The notes under the pieces are model-generated. The model did not search any database and was not told the DNA's origin. It saw only the letters and a list, made by a program, of their open reading frames with translations. A DNA stretch of 64,000 nucleotides from Peribacillus alkalitolerans (lineage in GTDB: Bacteria; Bacillota; Bacilli; Bacillales; DSM-1321): NCBI RefSeq assembly GCF_010882125.1, contig NZ_JAAGVZ010000016.1, positions 1-64,000 of the forward strand, in the 5' to 3' direction. A program made the translations under genes and the position numbers. Below are positions 47,448 to 57,276 of this stretch, one piece after another. How positions within the stretch are numbered: position 1 is the first letter of the stretch; each line of letters opens with the position of its first letter.

Positions 47448-49175
47448 TTGCTAATTGAACTATCAATAAAAAACTTTGCAATTATTGAGGCCCTTTCGCT
47501 TTCCTTTAGGAAGGGCTTAACTGTATTGACTGGTGAAACAGGCGCTGGGAAATCGATTATCATTGATGCCATAAATTTATTAGCTGGTGGAAGGGGTTCT
47601 TCTGAATTTGTTCGTCATGGTGAAGATAAAGCCGAATTAGAAGGTCTATTTTCTATAGATGAATCCAAGCACCCAGTAAAAGAAAAGGCTGAGGAATTCG
47701 GTATTGATATCTCTGAAGGTATGATAGTTTTACGTCGAGATATTTCCGAATCTGGAAAAAGCATTTGCCGTGTTAACGGAAAGCTGGTTACACTAGCGAT
47801 ATTGCGTGAAATTGGCCGATCCTTGATTGATATTCATGGCCAGCATGAACACCAAGAATTAATGGACAATAGCTTTCATCTGCCACTTTTAGACCAGTTT
47901 GGTGGGGAGAAAATCACGAAAGCCCTCCAAGATTACCAGTCTTTGTATAAGAAATATGATGAATTGACAAAACAATGGGAAAAACTCAATCAAAATGAAC
48001 AACAAATGGCCCATCGTCTAGATCTAATTAAATTTCAGGTAGAAGAAATTCAAAGAGCTGACTTGAAATTAAATGAAGATGACGAGCTTTTGGAAGAAAA
48101 AAAGAAAATTAATAATTTCGAACGAATCTACGAAGGATTGACGACAGCATATCAATCTTTACGAGGTGAACAACGTGCAATGGATTGGCTTGCCCGTGCA
48201 ATGGATGAACTTGAAGAGGCTGCAGCTCTAGACCTGAATTATAAAAGTTCTTCAGAGCAAGTTTCCAATAGCTTTTATATCCTAGAAGAGGTTGCTTCTT
48301 CGATCCGATCCAACTTAGATTTGCTTGAATACGATCCGGAACGTCTGGAAATGATTGAAAGTCGTCTGAATGAGTTAAATGGATTAAAAAGAAAATACGG
48401 GAAGAATATCGAAGACATTCTCGACTATTTCCATAAGATAGAGGCAGAAATGGAAACAATTCAAAACCGAGAAGTTCATGTCAATCAACTTGAAAAAGAG
48501 ATGGACAAAGTTAAAAGTGGGTTACTGTTAAAAGCAGCCACTTTATCGAAGCTAAGACAGTCTTTTGCAAATAAATTAACAACGTATATCCACCAAGAAC
48601 TAAAAGAACTTTATATGGAGAAAACGGTATTTGAGGTACGCTTCCTCCAAATGGGTAATGATTCAAATGTCGAGACAGTAAACATAAGAAAAAATGGATT
48701 AGATGAAGTAGAGTTTTATATTTCTACCAATCCTGGTGAACCATTAAAACCTTTGTCAAAGGTTGCTTCAGGTGGAGAACTTTCCCGGATCATGCTTGCA
48801 TTAAAGAATATTTTCTCCAAACATCAAGGCATTACTTCTATTATTTTTGATGAAGTCGATACAGGTGTTAGTGGTAGAGTGGCTCAGTCAATAGGAGAGA
48901 AAATATATCGCGTGGCAGTGGATTCACAGGTTCTTTGCATATCACATTTGCCACAAGTTGCAGCACTGGCGGATACTCATTTATTTATATCTAAAGAAAT
49001 GGAAAAAGGCCGTACACGAACCAGTGTTAAAGCTTTAAATGAAGAAGAACAAATTAAGGAAATTGGTCGTATGATTTCTGGTGTAGAGATAACAGAATTG
49101 ACAAAACAGCATGCAAAGGAACTTCTTGAACAAGCTGGACTATTAAAAGAACGTTTTGTAAATCTCTCCGTATAA
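47448..49175 (+). CDS. recN: DNA repair protein RecN
   Basis: A 575-residue SMC-like ATPase that gathers broken DNA ends. Walker A TGETGAGKSIIIDA (about 29-42), long coiled coil (about 160-370), ABC signature ASGGELSRIMLALK (about 445-458) and Walker B IIFDEVDTGVSG. TTG start after AGAGGTGATG. Length typical. Terminator follows; the sporulation gene spoIVB is next. Confidence 0.95.
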   Translation: MLIELSIKNFAIIEALSLSFRKGLTVLTGETGAGKSIIIDAINLLAGGRGSSEFVRHGEDKAELEGLFSIDESKHPVKEKAEEFGIDISEGMIVLRRDISESGKSICRVNGKLVTLAILREIGRSLIDIHGQHEHQELMDNSFHLPLLDQFGGEKITKALQDYQSLYKKYDELTKQWEKLNQNEQQMAHRLDLIKFQVEEIQRADLKLNEDDELLEEKKKINNFERIYEGLTTAYQSLRGEQRAMDWLARAMDELEEAAALDLNYKSSSEQVSNSFYILEEVASSIRSNLDLLEYDPERLEMIESRLNELNGLKRKYGKNIEDILDYFHKIEAEMETIQNREVHVNQLEKEMDKVKSGLLLKAATLSKLRQSFANKLTTYIHQELKELYMEKTVFEVRFLQMGNDSNVETVNIRKNGLDEVEFYISTNPGEPLKPLSKVASGGELSRIMLALKNIFSKHQGITSIIFDEVDTGVSGRVAQSIGEKIYRVAVDSQVLCISHLPQVAALADTHLFISKEMEKGRTRTSVKALNEEEQIKEIGRMISGVEITELTKQHAKELLEQAGLLKERFVNLSV

Positions 49176-49218
49176 AAGTTTGGTCCAGAATAACGATTTT
49201 ATACTAATGATTAAAATG

Positions 49219-49249
49219 AAAAGCTATCCAAAAACGGATAGCTTTTATT
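49219..49249 (+). terminator. recN terminator
   Basis: AAAAGCTATCC-aaaaa-CGGATAGCTTTTA hairpin with a T-rich tail. Confidence 0.88.
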
Positions 49250-49260
49250 TATTTCTAGGG

Positions 49261-49290
49261 TTATAAATGATGTTTTGGAAGGCAAGATTA
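49261..49290 (+). promoter_or_regulatory. Candidate forespore (sigma-F/sigma-G) promoter of spoIVB
   Basis: GGCAAGATTA (49281-49290) fits the sigma-F -10 consensus GGNRANANTR at every position; TTATA (49261-49265) lies 15 bases before it and fits GYWTA except for the first base. In B. subtilis spoIVB is transcribed by sigma-F and sigma-G. The assignment is inference. Confidence 0.5.
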
Positions 49291-49343
49291 AAAATGTAGC
49301 CATAAACAGTGTGTGTGGATTAGAAGCGAGGAGAGTGAATAGA

Positions 49344-50636
49344 TTGAAATATGCTTGGATTAAAAAAATCATCGGTGGAGTTCTCCTTGTTTCGCTCCTT
49401 TTATTAGGTTTTTATAAACCATTTCAACAATATATTAGTATTCCGAAAAAATTGGTTCTATTTGAAGGAGAGACGATTCAATTTCCTAAAGCAGTTCCTG
49501 TATCCGCTTCACTCACTACTGGCTCTGGCCTAGCCATTCAAAGTGGTGGTGATTCTTTAACCCTTGATGCAGAGGCACCTGGCACGAATCAACTACTTCT
49601 TGATTTTGCAGGTTTTCCGGTTAAAAAAGTAGATGTTGAAGTCCTTAGAGATTTCAAAGTTATCCCAGGAGGTCAATCTATAGGGGTTAAACTCAATACG
49701 AAAGGTGTTTTAGTTGTTGGTCATCATTTGGTTGACACAATTAAAGGCAAAAAATCCCCTGGTGAAATTGCAGGCGTGCAAATCGGAGATATGATAACAG
49801 AAATAAATCATCATCAAGTAAAAAGAATGAATGAAGTTACCGAGTTCGTACAAAAATCTGGTGAGGATGGAAAACCGCTTGATCTTGTCATCTCAAGAGA
49901 AAATAAGACAATTGAAACAAAATTAACCCCGCTAAAAGATAAAAATGAAAACATTTATAAACTTGGTTTGTATATCCGTGATTCAGCAGCTGGAATCGGA
50001 ACCATGACATTTTATCATCCCCAAACGAAAAAATATGGCGCACTTGGCCACGTCATTTCAGATATGGATACAAAAATGCCAATTGTAGTAAAAGATGGTG
50101 AAGTAGTTAGATCTACAGTCACATCAATAGAAAAAGGAAGTAATGGTGACCCAGGTGAAAAATTAGCAAGGTTTTCCTCTGATAAGGAAGTCATTGGGGA
50201 CATAAATAGGAACAGCCCTTTCGGTATTTTTGGAAAATTAAATAAAACAATCCCGAATGGTATTATGGATGAACCCATGCCAATCACACTTTCCCATCAA
50301 GTCAAAGAGGGGCCAGCCCAAATACTGACAGTCGTAGATGGGTCGCAAGTAGAGAGATTCGATATAGAAATTGTGAGCACGATTCCGCAAAAATTCCCAG
50401 CAATAAAAGGTATGGTCATTAAGGTTACTGATCCAAAATTATTAAAGAAAACGGGTGGCATCGTTCAAGGTATGAGTGGGAGCCCCATTATTCAAAATGG
50501 AAAACTTGTTGGGGCAGTTACACACGTATTCGTAAATGATCCAACAAGTGGGTATGGTGTCCATATAGAATGGATGCTGAATGAAGCAGGTATCAATATT
50601 TATGAAAAATCAACTGGAATTCCTAAAGCAAGTTAA
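49344..50636 (+). CDS. spoIVB: SpoIVB serine peptidase
   Basis: A 430-residue forespore protease that, when secreted into the intermembrane space, starts pro-sigma-K processing by cutting SpoIVFA. Membrane anchor at about 8-25, PDZ domain (about 95-190), S55 peptidase domain with the histidine in ALGHVISD and catalytic serine in GMSGSPII. I use TTG at 49344, 8 bases behind GAGGAGAG; longer in-frame readings begin before this site. Always adjacent to spo0A in endospore formers. Confidence 0.94.
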   Translation: MKYAWIKKIIGGVLLVSLLLLGFYKPFQQYISIPKKLVLFEGETIQFPKAVPVSASLTTGSGLAIQSGGDSLTLDAEAPGTNQLLLDFAGFPVKKVDVEVLRDFKVIPGGQSIGVKLNTKGVLVVGHHLVDTIKGKKSPGEIAGVQIGDMITEINHHQVKRMNEVTEFVQKSGEDGKPLDLVISRENKTIETKLTPLKDKNENIYKLGLYIRDSAAGIGTMTFYHPQTKKYGALGHVISDMDTKMPIVVKDGEVVRSTVTSIEKGSNGDPGEKLARFSSDKEVIGDINRNSPFGIFGKLNKTIPNGIMDEPMPITLSHQVKEGPAQILTVVDGSQVERFDIEIVSTIPQKFPAIKGMVIKVTDPKLLKKTGGIVQGMSGSPIIQNGKLVGAVTHVFVNDPTSGYGVHIEWMLNEAGINIYEKSTGIPKAS

Positions 50637-50674
50637 AAACTCAAAGGGTCGTTTTCCGACCTTTTGGGTTTTTT
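50635..50674 (+). terminator. spoIVB terminator
   Basis: AAAACTCAAAGGGTCG / CGACCTTTTGGGTTTT stem with small mismatches and TTTTT tail. Confidence 0.8.
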
Positions 50675-50834
50675 CTTCTTCCACTCAATCAACCATAGAC
50701 CAGACATGATGAAAATCAAATAACGGTAATTCTATATTGAGCCAGATAGGTTATGACTAAATATCGATTATTGAAATAATCGATTCCCCTTCAATATTTG
50801 AAGTAAGGATATGTTACAATAGGAATAATGATTA

Positions 50835-50961
50835 TTCGACATGAAGCCTTGATATAAGCGTAATTGGGCGAATTTCGTCGAAAAATAAAGGAAAACAGAG
50901 ATATTTTAAGATTTTGGATATTTTTTAAAAAATAAAGAGGAATTATTCCGGCGTTGTCGAA
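50835..50961 (+). promoter_or_regulatory. spo0A-type control region with 0A boxes and sigma-H-like promoter
   Basis: Two perfect 0A boxes, TTCGACA (50835-50841, inverted TGTCGAA) and TGTCGAA (50955-50961), plus a near-perfect CGTCGAA (50876-50882). AAAGGAAAA (50887-50895) fits the sigma-H -35 fully and TAAGATTTT (50907-50915) the -10 partly, spacing 11. This is the arrangement of the starvation promoter of spo0A in Bacillus. It now drives the chimeric gene at 51018. Confidence 0.65.
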
Positions 50962-51017
50962 AATTTTATACACAGACAAAAAAGAAAAAAGTATGAGCTT
51001 TCGAGGAGGAAATCTGG

Positions 51018-52169
51018 GTGAACAAAGTTAAAGTTTGCATTGTTGATGATAATAAAGAGCTAGTAAGCTTATTAGAAGAATACATATCTTCTCAGGATGA
51101 TATGAATTTCATTGATGAAGTGAAAAAAGGTGACTTTTTAGGTGAAAAGCTATCTCCAACAGAAGGCAAGCCTGGGAAAACCGTAACAGGTGAAATAATT
51201 GTACCGAAGAGAGGAACGGACAAAAAACTTTTTTATGATCCAAATTCCGTAGGAGAGTATCAAGAAGGAGGAAGGGTAGTCCTTCGTGCGCTTCTTAATG
51301 GTGTAGTTGAATACCGGGCAGGGCGTTTACATGTAGGCGACCATCTAGTGATAAATGGTGATGTAGGAGTTGAAACTGGAAACATCGATTTCCAAGGAAG
51401 TATCACAATAAAAGGCATTGTCAAAGAGGGATACTCTGTAAAGGCAACAAAAGATATTTCAATCATGAGTGAATTAGGTGTAAGTGGAATCAACAGAATA
51501 GAATCCTTAGATGGGGATGTTTTTATTAAAGGCGGCATATTTGGAAAAGGTACTTCAGTCGTAAAAGCCGCAAAAAATATTTTCGTGAAGTACACGAACG
51601 AAGCGGTTTTAGAGGCTGGGGAGAATATTAATATAGGTTATTATTCTGTCGGAAGTGTACTAAAGGCAAAAAATATTCTGACTGATGATAAAAACGGAAA
51701 ATTAATAGGTGGTATTATTGAAGCTACTGGAAGAATTCGGACAGGGGTTATCGGTAATAAATTGGAAAGAAAAACGATACTCAATGTTCATGGATTCGAT
51801 AGAGAAAAAATGCAACTGGAGTTAGAAAGTATCATCTCCGTGTATAAAGAAAAGCTACAAACTGTTGAAAGGCTTAAGAGAAAATTAGATATTTTTGAAA
51901 GTTTTTTGGAACAATTGAATGCACTCCAATACAGTCAATACATAGAAGTTAAAAGAGAATTCGATAAAATCATGATTGAGATCTTTCAGTTCGAAGAACG
52001 AAAAAAATCGTTATTAGAGTTACTTGAAACAAAAGGAGAAGGGGAAATTTCAATTGGGTTGATTGCATTTCCTGAAACATTATTTAATATTAAAAACCTT
52101 AATAAAAGATTAAACCAAGCGACTAAAGGAACGTTTTATGCGCAAGGAAATTCATTACATTATGAGTAG
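51018..52169 (+). CDS. Chimera: first ~32 residues of Spo0A fused in frame to a FapA (DUF342) C-terminal part
   Basis: A 383-residue frame. Residues 1-32 (KVCIVDDN, ELVSLLEEYISSQDDM) are the start of the Spo0A receiver, with the acidic DD pocket but no phosphorylated aspartate. From about residue 36 (VKKGD, EGKPGKTVTGE) the sequence is a FapA/DUF342 beta-helix with repeats such as GNIDFQGSITIKG and GGIFGKG (to about 250), then a coiled coil (about 255-345). The FapA N-terminal domain and all remaining Spo0A sequence are missing. GTG start after CGAGGAGGAAATCTGG. It sits behind spoIVB, the invariant spo0A position. FapA proteins are linked to flagella or polymer binding in other bacteria; the role here is unknown. 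Confidence 0.85.
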   Translation: MNKVKVCIVDDNKELVSLLEEYISSQDDMNFIDEVKKGDFLGEKLSPTEGKPGKTVTGEIIVPKRGTDKKLFYDPNSVGEYQEGGRVVLRALLNGVVEYRAGRLHVGDHLVINGDVGVETGNIDFQGSITIKGIVKEGYSVKATKDISIMSELGVSGINRIESLDGDVFIKGGIFGKGTSVVKAAKNIFVKYTNEAVLEAGENINIGYYSVGSVLKAKNILTDDKNGKLIGGIIEATGRIRTGVIGNKLERKTILNVHGFDREKMQLELESIISVYKEKLQTVERLKRKLDIFESFLEQLNALQYSQYIEVKREFDKIMIEIFQFEERKKSLLELLETKGEGEISIGLIAFPETLFNIKNLNKRLNQATKGTFYAQGNSLHYE

Positions 52170-52188
52170 AATGGAGGAGGTAAAGATG

Positions 52189-53976
52189 ATGAAACAGGAA
52201 GATACAAAGGAAAAATACACCATTATCCTGGATGCGATTGAATTCTTTACCCAGCGTTTCCATTTAGATCTGATATTGGAATACAGTCTATCATTCATGA
52301 AAAGATTATTGGATCTCGACAAAGCAATTCTTTTTATACGTCAAGATGAGAGGCTGGTTCCCTTTTGTAATGAGCAATCGCTGGAAGGAGAAACCTTCTT
52401 AATTAACCAAAAGCTTAATGAATTACCCCTATACTACGGAAGAATCCTTACAAATGATATCGAATCTTACCTACCGGCTGAAATGATACATCTCTACGAA
52501 GTGCAGATTGCCATTCCCCTAATCAATGATACCCACCTTACTGGACTCATCATATCAAATGGAAAAACGGATGGAGCGATATCTGAACAAGATTTAATAT
52601 ATGCGGATACACTTATGAAATTAATTAATGTATCAATAGAAACTAATCAGCGACTGATGGATTTCAGGAAAGTTTGTAGTAATCTAGATAATAAAATCTT
52701 TAACTTGTTCGTTATTAACCAAAGTACTAAAGCTCTTCTTTCTGAATTGAATTTAGAAAATCTTTGTAGTATAGCAACAGATGTTTTTAGTGAAGTGTCA
52801 GGAAGTAACATTACCTCATTCGGCCTCTATGATCCAATCATTGAGAAAATAAAAATTATAGGTTATAGGAATGTTAAATCATTCAATAAGATTTATGCGG
52901 AAATTTCGTTAAAGAAAAATGTGTACCACCAACATAAAATTGTCCTACATATTAAAAAGGATAAAGAAATTATTAAAGATTTATTTTCTAATTGGGAACT
53001 ATTCGAGGAATTAGAAACAGAATATATAATTCTTATCGTTAAGGATACCATTTTAGGGTTAGTTACAATAGGAAAGTCGAGGAATGGAGAGCCATATGAT
53101 GAATCAGTATTTGAATTGATTGAGACTTTAGCTGCCTCGACTTACATCGGCATTACAAATGCCATGCTATTTGAAGAAATTTCATCTAAACAAAGGCAAG
53201 CAGAGAAGAAATTTGAGTTTTTAAATTTATATAATCATCTCTCTAGAACGATCAATGCATGTGAAGATTTATCTGAGTTATTCGAGCTTTCATTGCAGAC
53301 ATTAGAAGTTGGATTTGGGATAGAGCAAGCATTTTTTGCAAAAAGAGACGAAAATATGTCTTATTTAATTGAGCATTCCATTTCACCAGATTTGATAGGG
53401 AATCGTTTTTACTATAAGTCTGATCTGAATCAAACCATCGTAGAATATCAACCATCTTATATCAATCGTTATATAGAAGGACAATGGATTGTCAATCGTC
53501 TAAATGGAATGAATTGTTTTATCTCTGTTCCTTTCTCAAGTAATCTAAATATCTGTCATGCAGAAGAAATGGGTGGGAATCATTACGTATTGGTTATTAC
53601 AGAAACCTTAAAAGTGGTGAATGAAGAAGAACTTTTGATTTTAGATACTCTAATTCAAAATATGAGACCAATCATTTATCAAATGGAGCTTGCTTCTGTA
53701 TCCAAAAGAAGTGAAAAAGACTTATTTCTAGAAGATTTATCCTCATCCTTAAAGCGAAGAAAGGCTAATGGAGATGAATTATGGATCTTTTGGAGAAGGA
53801 ATCAAAATTCACCGTTTGAAGAAACAAGTTTAATGGGAACAAGAAATTATTGTTTTTCTGGTTATGAATTTTCAATCCGGTCTAACAATCAGCCTCCAAC
53901 TGGTGAAGGTTGGAATGCAATCATAAATCCTAATCACCAATCGGAAGTTCTTCAATATCACTTTACGGAAATATAA
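52189..53976 (+). CDS. GAF-domain protein of unknown function
   Basis: A 595-residue soluble protein. I see up to three GAF-like blocks: about 10-165 (HLDLILEYSLSFMKRLLDLD, AIPLINDTHLTGLIISNG), about 190-335 (LNLENLCSIATDVFSEVSG, LGLVTIGKSRNGEPYDE) and about 345-520 (LSRTINACEDLSELFELSLQ, CFISVPFSS). No kinase, cyclase or HTH part follows, so it is perhaps a sensor or scaffold. ATG at 52189, 7 bases after GGAGGAGGT; an ATG three bases earlier is also possible. Only 19 bases separate it from the chimeric FapA gene, so the two are cotranscribed and probably were a FapA-GAF pair. Confidence 0.75.
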   Translation: MKQEDTKEKYTIILDAIEFFTQRFHLDLILEYSLSFMKRLLDLDKAILFIRQDERLVPFCNEQSLEGETFLINQKLNELPLYYGRILTNDIESYLPAEMIHLYEVQIAIPLINDTHLTGLIISNGKTDGAISEQDLIYADTLMKLINVSIETNQRLMDFRKVCSNLDNKIFNLFVINQSTKALLSELNLENLCSIATDVFSEVSGSNITSFGLYDPIIEKIKIIGYRNVKSFNKIYAEISLKKNVYHQHKIVLHIKKDKEIIKDLFSNWELFEELETEYIILIVKDTILGLVTIGKSRNGEPYDESVFELIETLAASTYIGITNAMLFEEISSKQRQAEKKFEFLNLYNHLSRTINACEDLSELFELSLQTLEVGFGIEQAFFAKRDENMSYLIEHSISPDLIGNRFYYKSDLNQTIVEYQPSYINRYIEGQWIVNRLNGMNCFISVPFSSNLNICHAEEMGGNHYVLVITETLKVVNEEELLILDTLIQNMRPIIYQMELASVSKRSEKDLFLEDLSSSLKRRKANGDELWIFWRRNQNSPFEETSLMGTRNYCFSGYEFSIRSNNQPPTGEGWNAIINPNHQSEVLQYHFTEI

Positions 53977-54019
53977 TTTAGTGTTTAGGAAACGTGAAGA
54001 CCTTTTAAGGAGGGATCCG

Positions 54020-54751
54020 ATGAACACTACAATGGTTTTCGCCCATAGAGGCTCAGCAGGAACACATCCGGAGAATACGATGCTTTCATTTCGGGAAGCA
54101 GAACGTGTAGGTGCTGATGGTATTGAGTTAGACATCCAACTAACTAAAGATAATCAAATAGTTGTTATTCATGATGAGACGATTGACAGAACAACCAATG
54201 GAAAAGGGTTTGTGAAAGATTACACAGTAATGAAGCTAAAGCAATTTAACGCTAGTTTTTCATTTACTTCAAAATGGGGAGAAAGCTCCATCCCAACTTT
54301 AGAAGAAGTACTGCAATGGATGCAAGGTAATAGATTACGTTTAATTATTGAATTGAAAAACACACGTTTTCTCTATCCTGGAATGGAAGAAAAAGCAATT
54401 ACGATGGTCAGGAAATATTCCATGCAAGATAGGGTGATTTTAACATCATTCAACCATTATAGTCTGGTGTACTGCACCCAACTTTCTCCCGATATTGAAA
54501 CAGCCCCACTATATAGAGATGGACTTTTCATGCCGTGGATTTACGCCCAGTCCATTAGAGCTGGGTCAATCCACCCTTCTATTAAAGTGGCTCCAGATAA
54601 TATCATTAAGATGGCAATGGATGCTGGCATTAAAGTAAGGCCATACACTATCAATGATGCAAATCAAATGAAAGCTCTTTTCGATATTGGTTGTTCTGGA
54701 ATTATCACTGACTATCCCAAAAAAGCTATCGACTTAAGGAAAAAATTATAG
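54020..54751 (+). CDS. yqiK: Glycerophosphodiester phosphodiesterase YqiK
   Basis: A 243-residue GDPD-family TIM barrel that hydrolyses glycerophosphodiesters to glycerol 3-phosphate and an alcohol. Seen: FAHRGSAGTHPENT (catalytic histidine), GIELDIQLTKD with metal-binding residues, VIHDETIDRTTNG, and LIIELKN. No signal peptide, so cytoplasmic. ATG after AAGGAGGGATCCG. Same length as B. subtilis YqiK, which also stands downstream of spo0A. Confidence 0.92.
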   Translation: MNTTMVFAHRGSAGTHPENTMLSFREAERVGADGIELDIQLTKDNQIVVIHDETIDRTTNGKGFVKDYTVMKLKQFNASFSFTSKWGESSIPTLEEVLQWMQGNRLRLIIELKNTRFLYPGMEEKAITMVRKYSMQDRVILTSFNHYSLVYCTQLSPDIETAPLYRDGLFMPWIYAQSIRAGSIHPSIKVAPDNIIKMAMDAGIKVRPYTINDANQMKALFDIGCSGIITDYPKKAIDLRKKL

Positions 54752-54767
54752 TAAGTAATAACAAACA

Positions 54768-54820
54768 GAAAAAAAGCTGTGTCTAAAATCCTGTAGGGAT
54801 CATAGACACAGCTTTTTTAC
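54768..54820. terminator. Bidirectional terminator between yqiK and yqzF
   Basis: AAAAAAAGCTGTGTCTA / TAGACACAGCTTTTTT stem with a larger loop; A- and T-runs on both sides. Confidence 0.88.
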
Positions 54821-55050
54821 TTTTTAAATCTATCCTGGACATTATTTCGTTTTCGGTCGCGGTGTAAAACAAAACCAGCTATAAACCCTATCCCTCCGAT
54901 ACAGAAAAAAAGACCGAAGAGAAATTGAATCCATAATGCGGGGAAGGGACTTTGTAAAATTCCAAAAAGCATATCCCTCATCAGTTTTATTCCTAAAGCA
55001 GCAAATGCACCAGGAATAAATAAGATTAAAAATGCTAGAAATCGGTTCAT
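54817..55050 (-). CDS. yqzF: Small membrane protein YqzF (DUF2627)
   Basis: A 77-residue protein starting MNRFLAFLILFIPG, with two hydrophobic segments (about 4-22 and 38-62), and a basic tail HRDRKRNNVQDRFKK. The ATG at 55050 is 7 bases after AAAGGAA; the ATG at 55056 overlaps the site. DUF2627 family, function unknown, located upstream of bkdR as in B. subtilis. Confidence 0.85.
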   Translation of the reverse strand: MNRFLAFLILFIPGAFAALGIKLMRDMLFGILQSPFPALWIQFLFGLFFCIGGIGFIAGFVLHRDRKRNNVQDRFKK

Positions 55051-55160
55051 ATTCATTTCCTTTCGACAAACTACCTATTCGAAATTTTAAATTATTATCT
55101 AGATTTGTCAAGGAACCTGACTTGCTATATAGTTATAGTGCTATGAAAAAAAATTCATAA

Positions 55161-55185
55161 ACTGTGTGCAATTTTTTTCAATACC
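55161..55185 (+). promoter_or_regulatory. Motif shared between bkdR and ptb upstream regions
   Basis: TGTGCAATTTTTTTCAATA occurs at about 55166-55184 just before bkdR and again (ATGCAATTTTTTTCAATA) at 57286-57303 before ptb. It may be a BkdR site giving autoregulation. Inference from repetition only. Confidence 0.45.
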
Positions 55186-55205
55186 CGATTTTGGAGGGGT
55201 GTATG

Positions 55206-57275
55206 ATGCAAAAAGTAATGATTGTGGGTGCCGGAAAAGGAGGCACTGCAATATTAAAAATATTGTTAGAGACAGACTTTTTAAAAGTTGAAGCGGTAAT
55301 AGATAGGAATCAAGATGCAGAGGGAATCATACTGGCCAATAGTTTAGGCATATGTACAAATGTGGATTGGAAAGAAATACTGGATGATAGCTTTGATATA
55401 GTCATAGAAGTGACTGGAAGTACGGTTGTATTTGATGAAATCCGTGCTGCCAAAAGCAAGAATACAGTCTTAGTACCTGGCACTGTGGCCTTTATTCTAG
55501 CGAGGCTTGTGGAAGAAAAAGAAGGCTTGATTGAGAAGTTGAAAGAAGAATCACATAAACGTGATCTAATATTTAATTCAACAGAAGATGCAATGGTCGT
55601 TATTGACGAGCATGGGAAAATCATTCTGTTTAATAAAAGCGCTGCCAGAATGATAGGACAAAATCAAAATGATGCAATGGGTAAGAATATCTTAGATATC
55701 ATACCAACCAGTAAACTGCCAAGGATTTTGGAAACTAAAAGAGTTGAGGCTAATCAAGAGCAAGTCCTCGATAATGGATTGAAAATTATTACGACCAGGT
55801 TCCCAATATTGAATGATGATGGAGCAGTAATCGGTGCTTTCGCAGTATTTAAGGATATTACAGAAGTCGTCAACCTTGCAGAAGAAATTACAAACCTTAG
55901 AGAAATCCAGACGATGCTTGAGGCAATTATTCAATCGAGTGATGACGCCATTTCAGTTGTAGACGAACAAGGGCGAGGAATTTTGATCAATCCTGCTTAT
56001 TCTAGGATAACAGGACTTACACAAGAAGAGGTCATAGGTAAACCGGCGACAGCGGATATTTCCGAAGGGGAAAGTATGCATATGCAGGTCCTGCAAACAA
56101 GAAGGGCTGTTCGTGGAGCGAAGATGCGGGTTGGACCAAACAAAAGAGAAGTTATCGTAAATGTAGCACCTGTTATTGTGGATGGAAAGCTAAAAGGAAG
56201 CGTCGGTGTCGTTCATGATATGTCAGAAATTAAAGAACTGACTCAAGAACTTAACCGTGCAAGGCAAATCATTCGCACATTAGAAGCCAAATATTCGTTT
56301 GAAGATATTGTTGGGGATTCTGAAGAAATGCAATTAGCAAAAGACCAAGCTAAATTAAGTGCTAGGACACCGGCAACCGTCTTATTAAGAGGGGAATCAG
56401 GAACAGGGAAAGAATTGTTTGCCCATGCCATCCACAACGGAAGTGACCGGAAATTTAACAAATTCGTCAGAGTGAACTGTGGCGCGATTTCAGAAACTCT
56501 ACTAGAGAGTGAATTGTTTGGGTATGAAGAAGGAGCCTTTTCAGGAGCTAAAAGAGGCGGTAAACGAGGTTTATTTGAAGAAGCCCATAATGGAAGTATT
56601 TTTCTAGATGAGATTGGTGAAATGTCCTTAACCATCCAAGTAAAATTACTAAGAGTTTTACAAGAACATGAAATTGTACGTGTTGGTGGAACTAAACCAG
56701 TTCCCGTCAATGTAAGGGTGATTGCCGCTACAAACGTGAACTTGGAAAAAGCGATTATGAACGGCAGTTTTAGAGAAGACTTATATTATCGTCTAAGTCG
56801 AATGCCCATCCATATTCCCGCATTGCGCCAAAGAAAAGATGACATTCCTTCTTTGTGTACTCATCTATTGCACAAGCTAAACCAAGAATATGGAAGGAAT
56901 ATTGAAGGCATGACAGAGCTGGCATTGCAAAAACTAAAGGCATATGATTGGCCAGGAAACGTTCGGGAACTTGAGAATGTTTTAGGAAGAGCAATGATTT
57001 TCATGAAGTTTAATGAGATGGTGATTGATGATCACAACATTCCTAATTTCCTGCCCACAGCAGACACTAAACACAAAAAAGAATCCGTTGGTTTTGAACC
57101 AAATGGTCATTCTTTAGCGGATTTAGTTGAAAACTATGAAAAAAGGATCATCCAACAAGCCTTGTTGAAAAATCTTGGTAATAAAACAGCAACAGCTAAA
57201 GAACTATCGTTATCCTTGAGAAACCTATATTATAAGCTTGAAAAATTTAACATTGAAGAAATTAGCGTGCAATAG
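55206..57275 (+). CDS. bkdR: Sigma-54-dependent transcriptional activator BkdR
   Basis: A 689-residue enhancer-binding protein controlling branched-chain keto acid use. Order: N-terminal nucleotide-binding-like domain ([15 protein letters not shown]), two PAS domains (about 115-220 and 235-345), AAA+ domain with GESGTGKE Walker A (about 392-399) and the sigma-54 contact loop [10 protein letters not shown] (about 440), Fis-type HTH at the end ([20 protein letters not shown]). ATG at 55206, 6 bases after GGAGGGG; 55203 also in frame. It lies before its target operon. Confidence 0.94.
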   Translation: MQKVMIVGAGKGGTAILKILLETDFLKVEAVIDRNQDAEGIILANSLGICTNVDWKEILDDSFDIVIEVTGSTVVFDEIRAAKSKNTVLVPGTVAFILARLVEEKEGLIEKLKEESHKRDLIFNSTEDAMVVIDEHGKIILFNKSAARMIGQNQNDAMGKNILDIIPTSKLPRILETKRVEANQEQVLDNGLKIITTRFPILNDDGAVIGAFAVFKDITEVVNLAEEITNLREIQTMLEAIIQSSDDAISVVDEQGRGILINPAYSRITGLTQEEVIGKPATADISEGESMHMQVLQTRRAVRGAKMRVGPNKREVIVNVAPVIVDGKLKGSVGVVHDMSEIKELTQELNRARQIIRTLEAKYSFEDIVGDSEEMQLAKDQAKLSARTPATVLLRGESGTGKELFAHAIHNGSDRKFNKFVRVNCGAISETLLESELFGYEEGAFSGAKRGGKRGLFEEAHNGSIFLDEIGEMSLTIQVKLLRVLQEHEIVRVGGTKPVPVNVRVIAATNVNLEKAIMNGSFREDLYYRLSRMPIHIPALRQRKDDIPSLCTHLLHKLNQEYGRNIEGMTELALQKLKAYDWPGNVRELENVLGRAMIFMKFNEMVIDDHNIPNFLPTADTKHKKESVGFEPNGHSLADLVENYEKRIIQQALLKNLGNKTATAKELSLSLRNLYYKLEKFNIEEISVQ

Positions 57276-57276
57276 T

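Noticed and set aside
50801-50830. A vegetative promoter TTGAAG..TACAAT before the spo0A locus
   Set aside because: Spacing is not suitable (11 bases); an extended -10 TGTTACAAT is possible but not supported enough to list.
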